Assembly (NCBI RefSeq): GCF_003602235.1
Contig: NZ_QZVS01000091.1
Span: 1-51,003 of the forward strand
Source of the DNA: Cryobacterium melibiosiphilum
GTDB lineage: Bacteria > Actinomycetota > Actinomycetes > Actinomycetales > Microbacteriaceae
Direction: 5' to 3'
DNA length: 51,003 bases
Part shown: in pieces, positions 1-13,969 of the stretch
Numbering within the stretch: position 1 is the first letter of the stretch
Layout: the number at the start of each line of letters is the position of its first letter
The notes under the pieces: model-generated
What the model saw: only the letters and a program-made list of their open reading frames with translations
The model's database searches: none
What the model was told of the DNA's origin: nothing
Made by a program: the position numbers and the translations under genes

Positions 1-1277
1 CGCGGCGGGCGCTGGGCGCCGCGCAGGGCCGCGAGCACGTCGATCCGGCCGGCCGCGCGCGCCGGAACCGCGGCCGCGCACCAACCGGCGAGAACCGCGA
101 AGGCCGCGATGACGAGCAGGGACACCAGATCGACGTGAAACCCCGGGTACCGGCTGGCGTTGCCGTGAGCCCAGACGCCCAGGAAGATCCAGGCGCCGCC
201 GAGCCCCAGCAGGGTTCCCACGACGGCGCCGACACTGCCGAGAATGACTCCGCCGAAGGACATGACCCGAAACAGCATCCGTCGGTCGCCACCGACACTG
301 GCCAGCGTGGCGAGAGTGCGCTGCTGGGTGCGGGCGCCGACCGTGAACGCGGCTCCCGCGAGCAGAGCCACCTCGAACAGCGCGAAGCCGCCGAGCAGGG
401 CGATGAAGATAACAAGAAAATCGGGGGAGGAGCCGCCCGAGTCAAAGCTCACACTGCCCGCCGGGGGCGGGTCGAGCAGCACCGAACGGGAGAGCACGCT
501 CACCCCGTGCGGGTTGAGCTCTTCAACCTGGCTCCACGACAGCGGGGTGTCGGGCAGGTACCACTGGGTCATCCAATCGGAGGCCCCGGGCAGGATGCCG
601 TCGAACGCGCCGGGAAGGCCGTAGAAGGCAACCGCGTCGTCGTCGAGGCTCGAACTGCTGATCGTGCCGACGATCGTGAACGATCCGGCGTTGGGCGCGG
701 TGAGGGTCGCCGTGCCCCCGATGCCGGCGCCGAGTCGATCGAGCGTAGCGGCGGTCACCATGATTTCGTCGTCTGCGGTCGGGGCCGTTCCGGCCGTCAC
801 GTCCCATTTTCCGGCGAAGGCGGGATCCCACGGCTGCCCCTGCACGGCCGGAAAGGATCCGAGCCCGTCCTTCGTCTCGGCCACGACATCCGTCGAACGG
901 ATCGAGAGCAGACGGGTGTCGAAAGGGAACAGCGACTCGGCGGACACCGGCACTGCATTGAGCGACTGCTCGGCATCTTCCGCGTAGCCGTAACGGAAGA
1001 ACCGGTCGTCGAGCGGATCCTGGGAGAAATCAGCGGTGGGCACTGTAACGATGCTGATCCGCGCTTCGGTCGCCCCGAGCTCGAGGACCGCGCGTTCGGC
1101 GGGAGTCGCCTCGTTGCTCGCCACCACCGTGGTGATGCCGACCAGCCCCAGCACGGGAATGGCCACGAGCAGCGCGATCAGGGCGCTCCGCCCGCGGGAC
1201 TGTCCGGCCATCCTCCGGGCGATCCGAAACGCGATGCGCGTTCCGCCCGAGCGGCCACCCGTGAGCGAGACGGTCAT
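1..1277 (-). CDS. FtsX-like ABC transporter permease (partial)
   Basis: Reading frame open from an ATG at 1277 to the left edge (about 425 codons, C-terminus outside the window). Membrane permease subunit of a MacB/FtsX-type ABC system. The N-terminus is basic, with a hydrophobic segment at about residues 31-53 (SALIALLVAIPVLGLVGITT), then a long extracytoplasmic domain of about 230 residues, then three hydrophobic segments in the FtsX domain, including FLVIFIALLGGFALFEVALL and VILGSVGAVVGTLLGLGGAW. A short region after the first helix of that domain (GARTQQRTLATLASVGGDRR) is the usual FtsX coupling loop. The ATG overlaps the stop of the upstream ATPase (ATGA), so the two are translationally coupled and probably form one transporter. 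Substrate unknown; efflux of a peptide, lipid or drug is typical of the family. Confidence 0.9.
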   Translation of the reverse strand, partial: MTVSLTGGRSGGTRIAFRIARRMAGQSRGRSALIALLVAIPVLGLVGITTVVASNEATPAERAVLELGATEARISIVTVPTADFSQDPLDDRFFRYGYAEDAEQSLNAVPVSAESLFPFDTRLLSIRSTDVVAETKDGLGSFPAVQGQPWDPAFAGKWDVTAGTAPTADDEIMVTAATLDRLGAGIGGTATLTAPNAGSFTIVGTISSSSLDDDAVAFYGLPGAFDGILPGASDWMTQWYLPDTPLSWSQVEELNPHGVSVLSRSVLLDPPPAGSVSFDSGGSSPDFLVIFIALLGGFALFEVALLAGAAFTVGARTQQRTLATLASVGGDRRMLFRVMSFGGVILGSVGAVVGTLLGLGGAWIFLGVWAHGNASRYPGFHVDLVSLLVIAAFAVLAGWCAAAVPARAAGRIDVLAALRGAQRPP

Positions 1278-2020
1278 CGCGGCAGCCCGCCGAGCAGGCT
1301 CGAGACAGCGGATGCCCGCGACTCGTCCACGATCCGGCCGTCGCGCAGAAAGACGATCCGGTCCGCCCAGGCCGCGTGGCGGGCGTCATGGGTGACCAGA
1401 ATGCCGCCCGCGCCCGCGTCGACCCGGGAGCGGAGCATTCGCAGCACCAGTTCTCCGGTCGTGCTGTCGAGGGCTCCCGTCGGTTCGTCGGCGAGAATCA
1501 GCGAGCGGCCGCCGACCACCGCACGGGCGATCGCGACCCGCTGCTGCTGGCCGCCCGAGAGGTCCGCCGGATAGTGCTGGGCACGATCGCCGAGTTCCAC
1601 CACGCGCAGAGCATCCATCGCGGGTCGGTGTGCCTTCTTCGACGTCCACCCGTCGAGTTCGAGCGGCAGGCTCACGTTCTCCAGCGCAGTGAGCGAGGGA
1701 ATGAGATTGAAGTCCTGAAACACGAAGCCCAGGCTGCGTCGCCGCAGCACGGCGAGCTCCCGGGCCGACAGCTGGCTCAGCCAGTGCCCCTCGACGATGA
1801 CCTCGCCGGCGGTCGGCGGCGTGAGCCCGCCGGCCACGGTCAGCAGCGTCGATTTTCCCGAACCGGATGCCCCCATCACCGCGACGAGTTCACCGCGGCT
1901 CACCTGCAGGTCGACCCCGGCCAAGGCCGTGACCGCGGTCTCGCCGCGGCCGTACTGCATCGAGACCCCGTCGAGCCGCAGCAGCAGATCGGCGTCGATC
2001 TGAAGACCAGGGCCGGTCAC
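1274..2020 (-). CDS. ABC transporter ATP-binding protein (LolD/MacB type)
   Basis: 248-residue ATPase that powers the FtsX-like permease encoded immediately downstream. Walker A is GASGSGKST near residues 50-58, the signature LSGGQQQR is near 155, and Walker B is [12 protein letters not shown] followed by the switch His in LVTHDARHA. Length and the EPTGALD form of Walker B are typical of the LolD/MacB/FtsE group that pairs with FtsX-fold permeases. The start is a GTG at 2020 whose bases overlap the TGA of the upstream padR gene (GTGA), and its own TGA overlaps the permease ATG. The three genes are therefore one tightly coupled operon, and the PadR protein is the likely regulator of this pump. 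Confidence 0.95.
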   Translation of the reverse strand: MTGPGLQIDADLLLRLDGVSMQYGRGETAVTALAGVDLQVSRGELVAVMGASGSGKSTLLTVAGGLTPPTAGEVIVEGHWLSQLSARELAVLRRRSLGFVFQDFNLIPSLTALENVSLPLELDGWTSKKAHRPAMDALRVVELGDRAQHYPADLSGGQQQRVAIARAVVGGRSLILADEPTGALDSTTGELVLRMLRSRVDAGAGGILVTHDARHAAWADRIVFLRDGRIVDESRASAVSSLLGGLPR

Positions 2021-2631
2021 GCGCGGGCCTTGGCCGGGCGGCCGCGCTTGGGCACGTCGGTTGACAGCGGCAGCGGTGCCGCGGTGCCGGCTGCCAGCGC
2101 TCGGGCGAGTCGGTTCTCGCAGTGGTCGAGCCAGCGGGCCTCGGCCTCGGCGGCGAAGATCAGCGAATCCACCACGAGCAGCCAGGCGAGCTGCTCCGAC
2201 GACTCCGGGTCATCCGTCGCGTTCTTGGTGCGGGTCAGCTCCTGCAGGGTGCGGAAGGTCGCGGTGCGCTGCACCTGGATCACGTGGGCGATGTCGACGC
2301 CGGGCAGGGTGACGGCGATCGCGAGCTTGATGGCGAGTTCGTCGCGGGTGGCCGTCGTGCGCACGACGGGGGAGTCGAGCCAGTGGGCGACCTCGAGCCG
2401 ACCGGCATCCGTGATCTCGACGGTGTTGTGCGCCTCGCCACCCTCCGAGTCGATCTCAGCGGTCGCCTTCTGCACGAGCCCGTCGCGCTCCAGACGGTCC
2501 AGCGTGTTGTAAATTTGGCCGACGTTCAGCGGCCAGGTCGACCCGGTGCGGCGGTCGAATTCCGCCCGAAGCTGATACCCGTAACACGGGCCCTGATTGA
2601 GGATGGCGAGCAGACTCTGACGAACGGACAT
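2017..2631 (-). CDS. PadR family transcriptional regulator
   Basis: 204-residue repressor-like protein. The N-terminal winged helix ([20 protein letters not shown], then a [15 protein letters not shown] wing segment) is the PadR signature. The C-terminal half ([20 protein letters not shown] onward) matches the helical Vir-type dimerisation domain of PadR subfamily 2. The frame stays open upstream to 2913, but ATG 2631 is chosen because it is preceded by a G-rich ribosome site and begins exactly at the conserved family N-terminus. The gene heads the ABC operon, overlapping it by four bases, and a near-perfect palindrome lies 38 bases upstream over the probable -10 box. Autoregulation and control of the transporter are inferred from this arrangement. 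Confidence 0.93.
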   Translation of the reverse strand: MSVRQSLLAILNQGPCYGYQLRAEFDRRTGSTWPLNVGQIYNTLDRLERDGLVQKATAEIDSEGGEAHNTVEITDAGRLEVAHWLDSPVVRTTATRDELAIKLAIAVTLPGVDIAHVIQVQRTATFRTLQELTRTKNATDDPESSEQLAWLLVVDSLIFAAEAEARWLDHCENRLARALAAGTAAPLPLSTDVPKRGRPAKARA

Positions 2632-2668
2632 GGAACCCCCGAAATAACGGAACATTGCAAATACGTTT

Positions 2669-2688
2669 CCGAGTATATACATACTCGG
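2669..2688. promoter_or_regulatory. Palindromic PadR operator candidate
   Basis: CCGAGTA-TATACA-TACTCGG: a 7-bp perfect inverted repeat around a 6-base AT-rich centre, in an otherwise GC-rich background. It contains the minus-strand -10 candidate TATACT (2677-2672) for the padR operon and lies about 70 bases from uvrA. PadR proteins are known to bind AT-rich palindromes over their own promoters, so this is the obvious binding site. Assignment is by position and symmetry only. Confidence 0.7.
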
Positions 2689-2746
2689 CAACGGATGACC
2701 CGCCCGGCATGACAGGCAACGTTCAGGCAGTGTCGGTGGCACTGAA

Positions 2747-2752
2747 TAGAAT
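2747..2752 (+). promoter_or_regulatory. -10 box of uvrA, leaderless spacing
   Basis: TAGAAT followed by exactly six bases and then the GTG start of uvrA at 2759. Transcription would begin at or next to the start codon, giving a leaderless mRNA. No purine-rich ribosome site precedes the GTG, which fits. No convincing -35 box is visible. Confidence 0.6.
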
Positions 2753-2758
2753 TGATGA

Positions 2759-5626
<2,868 letters not shown>

Positions 5627-5639
5627 GCTCGGTCCACTG

Positions 5640-7592
5640 ATGTCTGATGCGCTGAGCTATCGCCCCAAAACGGGCGAAATACCCACGAACCCCGGGGTCT
5701 ATCGTTTTCGCGACCCCGGGGGGCGGGTGCTCTATGTCGGCAAGGCCAAGAACCTGCGGGCCCGGCTCGCGAACTATTTCGCGCCACTCAGCAGCCTGCA
5801 CGAACGCACCCGCCGCATGGTCACCACCGCGACCTCACTCGAATGGACCGTCGTCGGCACCGAGGTCGAGGCCCTGCAGCTCGAGTGGACCTGGATCAAC
5901 GAGTTCGACCCGCCCTTCAACGTGCAGTTCAAGGACGACAAGTCTTACCCGTACCTGGCCGTCACCCTCGCCGACGACGCACCCCGGGCGCTCGTCACTC
6001 GCACCACCGGAATCAAGGGAGCCCGCTACTTCGGCCCGTACCCCAAGGTCTGGGCGGTCAACGAGACCGTCGAACTCATGCTCAAGGCCTTCCCAATCCG
6101 CACCTGCAACAACGCGAACTATAAGCGCGCCATGGAATCCGGCAAGCCCTGCTTCGCCGGGCAGATCGGCAAGTGCTTCGGACCGTGCTCGGGCAAGGTC
6201 GGCTTCGAGGAGCACCGCCTGATCGTCAACGAGTTCGTCAACTTCATGAACAGCCACGACCGCAAGCTGATCAACCAGCTCACGGCCGAGATGAAGGTCG
6301 CCGCCGCCGAGCAGCATTACGAGCGCGCCGCGAAGCTCCGCGACCAGGCTAAGGCCCTCGAATCTGTGCTCGAGAAGAGCGCCGTGGTGCTCCGTGACAC
6401 CGTCGACATCGACCTGTTCGGGATCGAACAGGATGAGCTGGCCGCGAGCGTGCAGCAGTTCATCGTGCGCGGTGGACGCATCCGTGGTGTGCGCGGCTGG
6501 ATGGTCGACAAGGAGCTCGACGTCACGACCGGTGAGCTGCTCGATTCGATCCTGCAGACCGCCTACACCGGCGGCGTCAATCCGCCCCGCGAAATCGTGC
6601 TTCCCGAGCTGCCGGACGACGCGGAGGCCCTGGAAACCTGGCTGGCCGGGGTCGGCCACCGCAAGGTGCGCCTGGTCGCCGCGCAGCGCGGCGAGAAGGC
6701 CGCCCTGCTCGAGACGGCCGGCCAGAACGCCAAGCATGCCCTGATGCTCTACAAGACGAGGCGCAGCTCCGACTTCGTCTCCCGGTCGAAAGCGCTCGAA
6801 GACATCCAGGAGGCCCTCGGCATGACCCAGGCGCCGCTGCGCATGGAGTGCTACGACGCCTCGCACCTCAGCGGCACCAACGTCGTCGCCTCGATGGTCG
6901 TCTTCGAAGACGGCCTTCCCCGCAAAGACGAATACCGCCGCTTCAACATCCCCGAAACCACCGACGACACCGATTCCATCTATCGCACCCTCACCCGGCG
7001 CCTCGCCTACCTGCGCCCGGGCGTCGACGTGCCCACGGATGCCCCGGGCGCCCTCCTCGAGATCCCTGCGGTCGATCCCGGTGCCCTCGACCCGACCGTC
7101 GATATCGTGGCGATGCCCCTCGCGGCGGACCTCGACGCCGACGCCAAGCGGAAAAAGTTCCGCTATCAGCCGAATCTGCTGATCGTCGACGGTGGCCAGC
7201 CGCAGGTCTCCGCGGCCGCTCGGGCACTGCGCGAATCCGGGGTGACCGGCATCCAGCTCTGTGGCATCGCCAAGCGCCTCGAGGAGATCTGGCTGCCCGA
7301 CTCCGACTACCCGGTGATCCTGCCGCGCAACAGCGACGCCCTGTTCCTGTTCCAGCGCATCCGCGACGAGGCCCACCGCTTCGCCATCACCCACCAGCGG
7401 GCCCGGCGCAAGAGGGACATCTCCTCGGTTCTCGGCGAGATTCCCGGTCTCGGCCCGGCCCGGGTCAAGGTGCTGCTGCAGCACTTCGGTTCGGTCGCCC
7501 GGCTGAAAGAGGCCGACGTCGAGGCGATCAGCGACGTACGCAGCATCGGGCCGGTGCTCGCAGCGACCATCCACGAGCACCTGCGGTCCTGA
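5640..7592 (+). CDS. uvrC: Excinuclease ABC subunit C (UvrC)
   Basis: 650-residue endonuclease that makes both incisions around a UvrB-bound lesion. The GIY-YIG nuclease domain is at residues 10-95 ([20 protein letters not shown]). The UvrB-interacting UVR motif is around 214-248 ([20 protein letters not shown]). The RNase H-like second nuclease shows the Asp motifs [11 protein letters not shown] and [11 protein letters not shown] plus the His-containing [14 protein letters not shown] helix-hairpin-helix pair ends the protein ([17 protein letters not shown]). All catalytic regions look intact. A TAGGCT box at 5624-5629 overlaps the uvrA stop codon and stands ten bases before the ATG, so a second, nearly leaderless promoter is possible in addition to read-through from uvrA. 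Confidence 0.98.
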   Translation: MSDALSYRPKTGEIPTNPGVYRFRDPGGRVLYVGKAKNLRARLANYFAPLSSLHERTRRMVTTATSLEWTVVGTEVEALQLEWTWINEFDPPFNVQFKDDKSYPYLAVTLADDAPRALVTRTTGIKGARYFGPYPKVWAVNETVELMLKAFPIRTCNNANYKRAMESGKPCFAGQIGKCFGPCSGKVGFEEHRLIVNEFVNFMNSHDRKLINQLTAEMKVAAAEQHYERAAKLRDQAKALESVLEKSAVVLRDTVDIDLFGIEQDELAASVQQFIVRGGRIRGVRGWMVDKELDVTTGELLDSILQTAYTGGVNPPREIVLPELPDDAEALETWLAGVGHRKVRLVAAQRGEKAALLETAGQNAKHALMLYKTRRSSDFVSRSKALEDIQEALGMTQAPLRMECYDASHLSGTNVVASMVVFEDGLPRKDEYRRFNIPETTDDTDSIYRTLTRRLAYLRPGVDVPTDAPGALLEIPAVDPGALDPTVDIVAMPLAADLDADAKRKKFRYQPNLLIVDGGQPQVSAAARALRESGVTGIQLCGIAKRLEEIWLPDSDYPVILPRNSDALFLFQRIRDEAHRFAITHQRARRKRDISSVLGEIPGLGPARVKVLLQHFGSVARLKEADVEAISDVRSIGPVLAATIHEHLRS

Positions 7593-7596
7593 GCGC

Positions 7597-7652
7597 GCGT
7601 TCCTGATCACGCGTTCCTGATCGCGCGTTCCTGATCACGCGGTCCGGATCGC
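7597..7652. repeat. Four tandem 14-bp repeats between uvrC and rapZ
   Basis: Four head-to-tail 14-base units start at 7597, 7611, 7625 and 7639. The first three read GCGTTCCTGATCAC or GCGTTCCTGATCGC (one alternating difference); the fourth has drifted (GCGGTCCGGATCGC). The array begins five bases after the uvrC stop. It shows no terminator-like hairpin. Confidence 0.9.
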
Positions 7653-7710
7653 AGTGGTCGATCTGTAGGCTTAGATGCGTGAAGACCCTCAACCGAAGGC
7701 GCAAGTCAGA

Positions 7711-8586
7711 ATGACAACAGACCCCGACAAGCAGGAGATGCTGATCGTCACGGGAATGTCGGGCGCGGGTCGCTCGACCGTTGCCAATGCTCTGGAAGAC
7801 CTCGGCTGGTACGTCGTCGACAATCTGCCGCCTCAAATGCTGCGTCCCCTCGTCGAGCTCGTCGAACGCGCCCGCACCAACCTGCCCAAAATAGCGGCCG
7901 TGGTCGATATTCGGGGCCGGGATTTCTTCGGCGACTTCCAAGAGATCGTGCAGGCCCTGCGCAGTGGCACCCAGGTGCGGGTCATCTTTCTCGAAGCCCG
8001 CGACGACGTGCTCGTGCGTCGCTTCGAATCGGTGCGCCGGCCGCATCCGCTTCAGGGCGAAGGCACCCTGCTCGACGGCATCGCCGCCGAACGAGTGCGC
8101 ATGGGACCGGTGCGCGAGTCGAGCGACCTCGTCATCGACACCTCCGACCTCAACGTGCACCAGCTGGCCACGACGATCACCGAACGGTTCTCGGCCGAGG
8201 GCGCGGCCGGCGTGCACGTCACCGTCATGAGCTTCGGGTTCAAATACGGACTGCCGACGGACGTCGACCTCGTCGCCGACGCGCGCTTTCTGCCCAACCC
8301 GTTTTGGATCCCGGAACTGCGCGGCCACACCGGCCAGGACCCCGACGTGCGCGACTTCGTACTCGAGCAGCAGGGGGCCCTGGAGTTCCTCGACCACTAT
8401 GCGGCCGCGCTCGCGCCGGTAGTGGCCGGGTACCAGCGGGAAAACAAACGCCACGCTACGATCGCCATCGGCTGCACCGGCGGCAAGCACCGTTCGGTGG
8501 CCATGGCGCGGGAGCTCGCCTCCCGCATCGAAAAACTTCCCGGCGTCGCGGTCAGGATCAAAGACCGCGACCTGGGGCGCGAATAG
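7711..8586 (+). CDS. rapZ: RNase adapter / nucleotide-binding protein RapZ (YvcJ)
   Basis: 291-residue P-loop protein of the RapZ/YvcJ family. The N-terminal Walker A is GMSGAGRST at about residues 15-23; the C-terminal conserved region includes SFGFKYG, DARFLPNP and CTGGKHRS at about 255-262. In E. coli RapZ delivers small RNAs to RNase E to control amino-sugar synthesis; in Gram-positives it hydrolyses nucleotides and its target is unclear. The ATG at 7711 is preferred because it matches the family start just before EMLIVTG and has GAAGG 11 bases upstream. An in-frame ATG at 7675 would add 12 residues, but a TAGGCT box (7666-7671) lies only three bases before it. Gene order uvrC-rapZ-whiA is conserved, but the usual yvcK between rapZ and whiA is missing. 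Confidence 0.93.
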   Translation: MTTDPDKQEMLIVTGMSGAGRSTVANALEDLGWYVVDNLPPQMLRPLVELVERARTNLPKIAAVVDIRGRDFFGDFQEIVQALRSGTQVRVIFLEARDDVLVRRFESVRRPHPLQGEGTLLDGIAAERVRMGPVRESSDLVIDTSDLNVHQLATTITERFSAEGAAGVHVTVMSFGFKYGLPTDVDLVADARFLPNPFWIPELRGHTGQDPDVRDFVLEQQGALEFLDHYAAALAPVVAGYQRENKRHATIAIGCTGGKHRSVAMARELASRIEKLPGVAVRIKDRDLGRE

Positions 8587-8637
8587 CTCAGGCAGAACGC
8601 ACGAGCACGACAACATGCAGTAGCAGGATAAGACAGA

Positions 8638-9639
8638 ATGGAAACGCGATTGGCCCTCACCGCCGACGTCAAGAATGAACTCTCCAGCGTGCTGGTCTCC
8701 AAGACCACCGTGCGCGCCGCTGAGCTCGCCACAATCCTCCGGTTTTCCGGGGGGCTGCACATGATCAACACGCGCATCGCGATCGAGTCCGAACTGGACA
8801 CCCCCCAGATCGTGCGCCGCGTGCGCAAGGACCTCACCGAGCTCTACGGCGTGCGCAGCGCCGTGCAGGTGCAGCCCGCCTCCGGCGTGCGCCGCACCGA
8901 CCGCTACCTCGTGCAGGTGATCGAGGGCGGCGAAACCCTCGCCCGCCAGACCGGGCTGCTGGATGCCCGTCGGCGCCCGATCCGCGGTCTGCCGAACCGC
9001 CTCACCACCGGTTCCAAAGAAGAGATCGCCGCCATCTGGCGCGGTGCGTTCATCGCCCATGGTTCGCTGACCGACCCGGGCCGTTCGGCCGCGCTCGAAG
9101 TCGTCTGCCCCGGCAATGAGGCCGCCATGGCGCTGGTCGGCGTGGCCGGCCGGCTCGGCATCGCGGCGAAAGCCCGCGAGGTGCGCGGTGTTCACCGCGT
9201 CGTCATCCGGGACGGCGACGCGATCGCCGCCATGCTCAAGGTCATGGGCGCCCAGGAAACCGTGCAGAGCTGGGAGAAGATGCGCCAGCGCCGCGAGGTG
9301 CGCGCCACGGCGAACCGGCTCGTGAACTTCGATGACGCCAACCTGCGCCGTTCCGCCGAGGCCGCCGTGGCGGCCTGCGCCCGGGTCCAGCGGGCCATGG
9401 ACATCCTCGGTGCCGAGATTCCCGAGCATCTGCGCTATGCCGGTGAGCTGCGCTTGAACAACCGTGAGTCGAGCCTCGACGAACTCGGTCATCACGCGGA
9501 TCCGCCGATGACGAAGGACGCGGTGGCCGGGCGCATCCGTCGCCTGCTCGCAATGGCCGACAAAAAGGCGGCCGATGAGGGCATCCCCGGCACCGAGCCG
9601 CACTACCCGGCACACGCTGATGAGCCGCAAATGACCTGA
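8638..9639 (+). CDS. whiA: DNA-binding regulator WhiA
   Basis: 333-residue WhiA: an N-terminal LAGLIDADG-like fold without nuclease activity ([20 protein letters not shown] onward, with [15 protein letters not shown] and the [14 protein letters not shown] region), followed by a C-terminal helix-turn-helix ([20 protein letters not shown] at about 278-297). In Streptomyces WhiA activates sporulation-septation genes with WhiB. In non-sporulating relatives it is kept and affects cell division, so a division or growth role is expected here. ATG 8638 has AGGA nine bases upstream. The gene starts 51 bases after rapZ and is probably in the same operon. sodA begins 100 bases later with its own promoter candidate. 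Confidence 0.96.
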   Translation: METRLALTADVKNELSSVLVSKTTVRAAELATILRFSGGLHMINTRIAIESELDTPQIVRRVRKDLTELYGVRSAVQVQPASGVRRTDRYLVQVIEGGETLARQTGLLDARRRPIRGLPNRLTTGSKEEIAAIWRGAFIAHGSLTDPGRSAALEVVCPGNEAAMALVGVAGRLGIAAKAREVRGVHRVVIRDGDAIAAMLKVMGAQETVQSWEKMRQRREVRATANRLVNFDDANLRRSAEAAVAACARVQRAMDILGAEIPEHLRYAGELRLNNRESSLDELGHHADPPMTKDAVAGRIRRLLAMADKKAADEGIPGTEPHYPAHADEPQMT

Positions 9640-9640
9640 G

Positions 9641-9646
9641 TAGACT
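9641..9646 (+). promoter_or_regulatory. -10 candidate for sodA
   Basis: TAGACT directly after the whiA stop codon. The same TAGnnT form recurs before many genes here. Transcription would start near 9653, giving a leader of about 87 bases before sodA. No good -35 match is seen. Confidence 0.4.
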
Positions 9647-9739
9647 GAATAAGTCACTCATTTGTCCGGCGCGTTTCACGCGCCGGTTACCCGCGAGTCG
9701 ACCAGTACCAGCGTCGACGAACACCAGAGGAGATAAGTT

Positions 9740-11492
<1,753 letters not shown>

Positions 11493-11505
11493 GCCGGGAC
11501 AGGCT

Positions 11506-12717
11506 GTGGCGCTCCGCACTATCGATTCACTGGGTTCCCTCCAGGGCAAACGCGTCATCGTTCGCTGCGATCTGAACGTTCCGTTGACGGATGGTCAGAT
11601 CACCGACGATGGTCGGGTGCGGGCGTCACTGCCCACCCTCACCGCACTCCTCGCCGCCGGCGCCCAGGTTGTCGTGGTGTCCCACCTGGGACGCCCCGAC
11701 GGCCAGGCCGTCGCCAAGTACAGCCTCAAGCCGGTGGCGGCGCGCCTCGGCGAACTGCTCGGCAAGCCGGTCGCCTTCGCGACCGACACCGTGGGCAGTT
11801 CGGCGACGGCTGCCGTGGCCGCCCTCGCCGACGGCGAACTGGTGGTCCTCGAGAACCTCCGCTTCAATGCCGGCGAGACCAGCAAGGTCGAGGCGGAACG
11901 TGTGGCCTTCGCCCAGCAGCTCGCCGCCCTCGGAGACGCCCTCGTCTCTGACGGCTTCGGCGTTGTCCACCGCAAGCAGGCGAGCGTCTTCGACCTCGCT
12001 GCCATCCTGCCGAGCGCCGCGGGCCTGCTCATCCAGACCGAGCTCGGCGTGCTCGAACGCCTGACCGAAAAGCCTGAAGCGCCCTACGCGGTGGTTCTGG
12101 GTGGTTCCAAGGTGTCCGACAAGCTCGGCGTGATCGGTCACCTCCTGCCGCGGGTCAACTCGCTGCTGATCGGTGGCGGCATGCTCTTCACCTTCCTCGC
12201 GGCCCAGGGCCACAAGGTCGGCGCGAGCCTGCTCGAAGCCGATCAGCTCGACACGGTGCGCGGCTACCTCGCCGAGGCCGAACGCCTCGGTGTGAAGATC
12301 GTGCTGCCCACGGACATCGTGGTGGCCTCTAAGTTCGGGGCCGATGCCGAGCACACCATCACCGCGGCTGACGCGATCGAAGACACCCCCTACGGCGCGG
12401 CCGGTCTCGGCCTTGATATCGGGCCGGAGTCCGCTGCCGCGTTTGCGGCGATCATTCGTTCGTCCCAGACGGTGTTCTGGAACGGACCGATGGGCGTGTT
12501 CGAACTCGCCCCCTTCGCCGAAGGCACCCGCACGGTTGCCCAGGCATTGACCGAGGTTGACGGACTCAGCGTCGTCGGCGGTGGCGATTCCGCCGCGGCC
12601 GTGCGCATCCTCGGTTTCACCGACGACCAGTTTGGTCACATTTCTACTGGCGGCGGTGCCAGCCTCGAGTTCCTCGAAGGTAAGCGCCTGCCCGGACTGG
12701 AGGTCCTCGGATGGTAA
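11506..12717 (+). CDS. pgk: Phosphoglycerate kinase
   Basis: 403-residue cytosolic kinase that transfers phosphate from 1,3-bisphosphoglycerate to ADP. Family landmarks are [11 protein letters not shown] at about 16-26, the substrate site SHLGRPDG, the hinge region [13 protein letters not shown], and the nucleotide site [10 protein letters not shown] and [13 protein letters not shown] near the end. The frame is open further upstream inside gap, but GTG 11506 is chosen: it follows a GGACAGG ribosome site, leaves a 13-base gap after gap, and gives the canonical N-terminus. The stop overlaps the tpiA start by seven bases. Confidence 0.97.
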   Translation: MALRTIDSLGSLQGKRVIVRCDLNVPLTDGQITDDGRVRASLPTLTALLAAGAQVVVVSHLGRPDGQAVAKYSLKPVAARLGELLGKPVAFATDTVGSSATAAVAALADGELVVLENLRFNAGETSKVEAERVAFAQQLAALGDALVSDGFGVVHRKQASVFDLAAILPSAAGLLIQTELGVLERLTEKPEAPYAVVLGGSKVSDKLGVIGHLLPRVNSLLIGGGMLFTFLAAQGHKVGASLLEADQLDTVRGYLAEAERLGVKIVLPTDIVVASKFGADAEHTITAADAIEDTPYGAAGLGLDIGPESAAAFAAIIRSSQTVFWNGPMGVFELAPFAEGTRTVAQALTEVDGLSVVGGGDSAAAVRILGFTDDQFGHISTGGGASLEFLEGKRLPGLEVLGW

Positions 12718-13505
12718 CCATTAACCCGCGACGCACGCCGCTCATTGCCGGCAACTGGAAGATGAACCTGGATCACCTCCAGGCCATCGCCTTCGTGCAG
12801 AAGCTCGCCTGGAGCCTGAAGGACGCGAACCACGACTTCACCGCGGTCGAGGTGGCGGTCTTCCCGCCGTTCACGGACATCCGCAGCGTGCAGACGCTGA
12901 TCTCGGCCGACAAGCTTCCGTTGGCTTTTGGTGCCCAGGATGTGTCGGCGCAGGAGTCCGGCGCCTTCACGGGTGAGATCTCGGCCGCGTTCCTGGCCAA
13001 GCTCGAGTGCCAGTACGTCATCATCGGGCACTCGGAACGCCGCACGCTGCACAACGAGACGGACGAGCAGGTCGCGGCGAAGGTCGCGGCCGCGCTCACC
13101 CACAACCTCGTTCCGCTGATCTGCGTCGGTGAGACCGCCGCGGACCTCGAGCTGCACGGCCCGAGTGCGGTGCCCGTCGCGCAGCTGCGTGCGGCCCTCG
13201 CCGGTGTCGACAAGGCGGCGGACATCGTCGTGGCGTATGAGCCGGTCTGGGCCATCGGCTCCGGCAAGGCCGCCACGCCCGAGCAGGCGGAGCAGGTTGC
13301 GGCACAGTTGCGGCTCGTTCTGCAGGAAACCCTCGGCCAGGACGTCGCCGACAAGACGCGCATCCTCTACGGCGGTTCCGTCAAGTCGAGCAATATCGCA
13401 GCGTACATGCGTGAGCCCAACGTCGACGGTGCCCTCGTCGGTGGCGCGAGCCTCGACGTGACCGAGTTCGGCAACATCGTGCGCTACCTCAAGCACGTCG
13501 GCTGA
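12711..13505 (+). CDS. tpiA: Triosephosphate isomerase
   Basis: 264-residue TIM-barrel enzyme that interconverts dihydroxyacetone phosphate and glyceraldehyde-3-phosphate. It begins with the conserved [10 protein letters not shown] (Asn and Lys in the active site), has the electrophile His107 in IIGHSERR and the catalytic base Glu177 in [11 protein letters not shown], and the phosphate-binding end [14 protein letters not shown] 12711 overlaps the last codons of pgk by seven bases, so it is translationally coupled to it. Length is normal. Confidence 0.98.
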   Translation: MVTINPRRTPLIAGNWKMNLDHLQAIAFVQKLAWSLKDANHDFTAVEVAVFPPFTDIRSVQTLISADKLPLAFGAQDVSAQESGAFTGEISAAFLAKLECQYVIIGHSERRTLHNETDEQVAAKVAAALTHNLVPLICVGETAADLELHGPSAVPVAQLRAALAGVDKAADIVVAYEPVWAIGSGKAATPEQAEQVAAQLRLVLQETLGQDVADKTRILYGGSVKSSNIAAYMREPNVDGALVGGASLDVTEFGNIVRYLKHVG

Positions 13506-13531
13506 CCTGAGGGCTGTCTCAACCGTACGAT

Positions 13532-13588
13532 CCTGCTGCCGCTTTTCGGCGCGTGCCGTGAGGCATGACGCTGGAGGGCGGCAGCAGG
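13532..13588. repeat. 11-bp inverted repeat upstream of the secG -10 box
   Basis: CCTGCTGCCGC at 13532-13542 is matched by its reverse complement at 13578-13588, 35 bases apart. The right arm ends two bases before the secG TATAAT box. It may be a terminator for the glycolytic operon or part of the secG promoter control. No T-run follows. Confidence 0.45.
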
Positions 13589-13589
13589 C

Positions 13590-13595
13590 TATAAT
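13590..13595 (+). promoter_or_regulatory. -10 box (TATAAT) of secG
   Basis: A perfect TATAAT, with a partial -35 (TGACGC at 13566-13571, 18 bases upstream). Transcription would start near 13602, giving a leader of about 48 bases before secG. This is one of the strongest sigma-A type boxes in the window. Confidence 0.6.
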
Positions 13596-13649
13596 TGCCA
13601 GTGTCCGCGGCGGTGTCCAACGTGCCCGCCGCATTGTGAAAGGTTTCGT

Positions 13650-13901
13650 GTGGAGATTCTCCAGGTTGTGTTGCAGGTGTTACTCGGAATTACGAGCCTC
13701 CTGCTCACCATGCTCATTCTGTTGCACAAGGGGCGGGGCGGTGGCCTCTCCGACATGTTCGGGGGCGGCATGACATCAAACCTCGGTGCCTCCGGATTGG
13801 CGGAACGTAACCTCAATCGCATCACCGTGGTTCTGGGCCTGGCCTGGATCACATGCATCGTGGTGCTGGGTTTGATCACTAAGTTCGACACGGGCGTGTA
13901 G
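13650..13901 (+). CDS. secG: Preprotein translocase subunit SecG
   Basis: 83-residue inner-membrane protein of the SecYEG channel. It has two transmembrane helices (about residues 2-22, EILQVVLQVLLGITSLLLTM, and about 53-75) joined by the Gly-rich cytoplasmic loop HKGRGGGLSDMFGGG, which is diagnostic. GTG 13650 follows AAAGG at a short distance. Placement after tpiA and before rbpA is the usual actinobacterial order. It probably has its own promoter (TATAAT, 13590). Confidence 0.94.
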   Translation: MEILQVVLQVLLGITSLLLTMLILLHKGRGGGLSDMFGGGMTSNLGASGLAERNLNRITVVLGLAWITCIVVLGLITKFDTGV

Positions 13902-13920
13902 CGCCCCGTCAGACCCGATC

Positions 13921-13944
13921 AAGCATCTGAACGCAAGCATCTGA
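13921..13944. repeat. Direct repeat in the rbpA leader
   Basis: AAGCATCTGA occurs at 13921-13930 and again at 13935-13944, a 14-base period, about 25 bases before the rbpA start. Could be an activator or regulator site for rbpA; nothing identifies the factor. Confidence 0.4.
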
Positions 13945-13969
13945 CTTTATTTAGCAGCGGAGGAACATC

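Noticed and set aside
135..1574. Plus-strand frame of about 480 codons at the left edge
   Set aside because: It crosses two genes (FtsX-like permease and ABC ATPase) that are clear on the minus strand, and is rich in Arg/Gly/Glu without domains.
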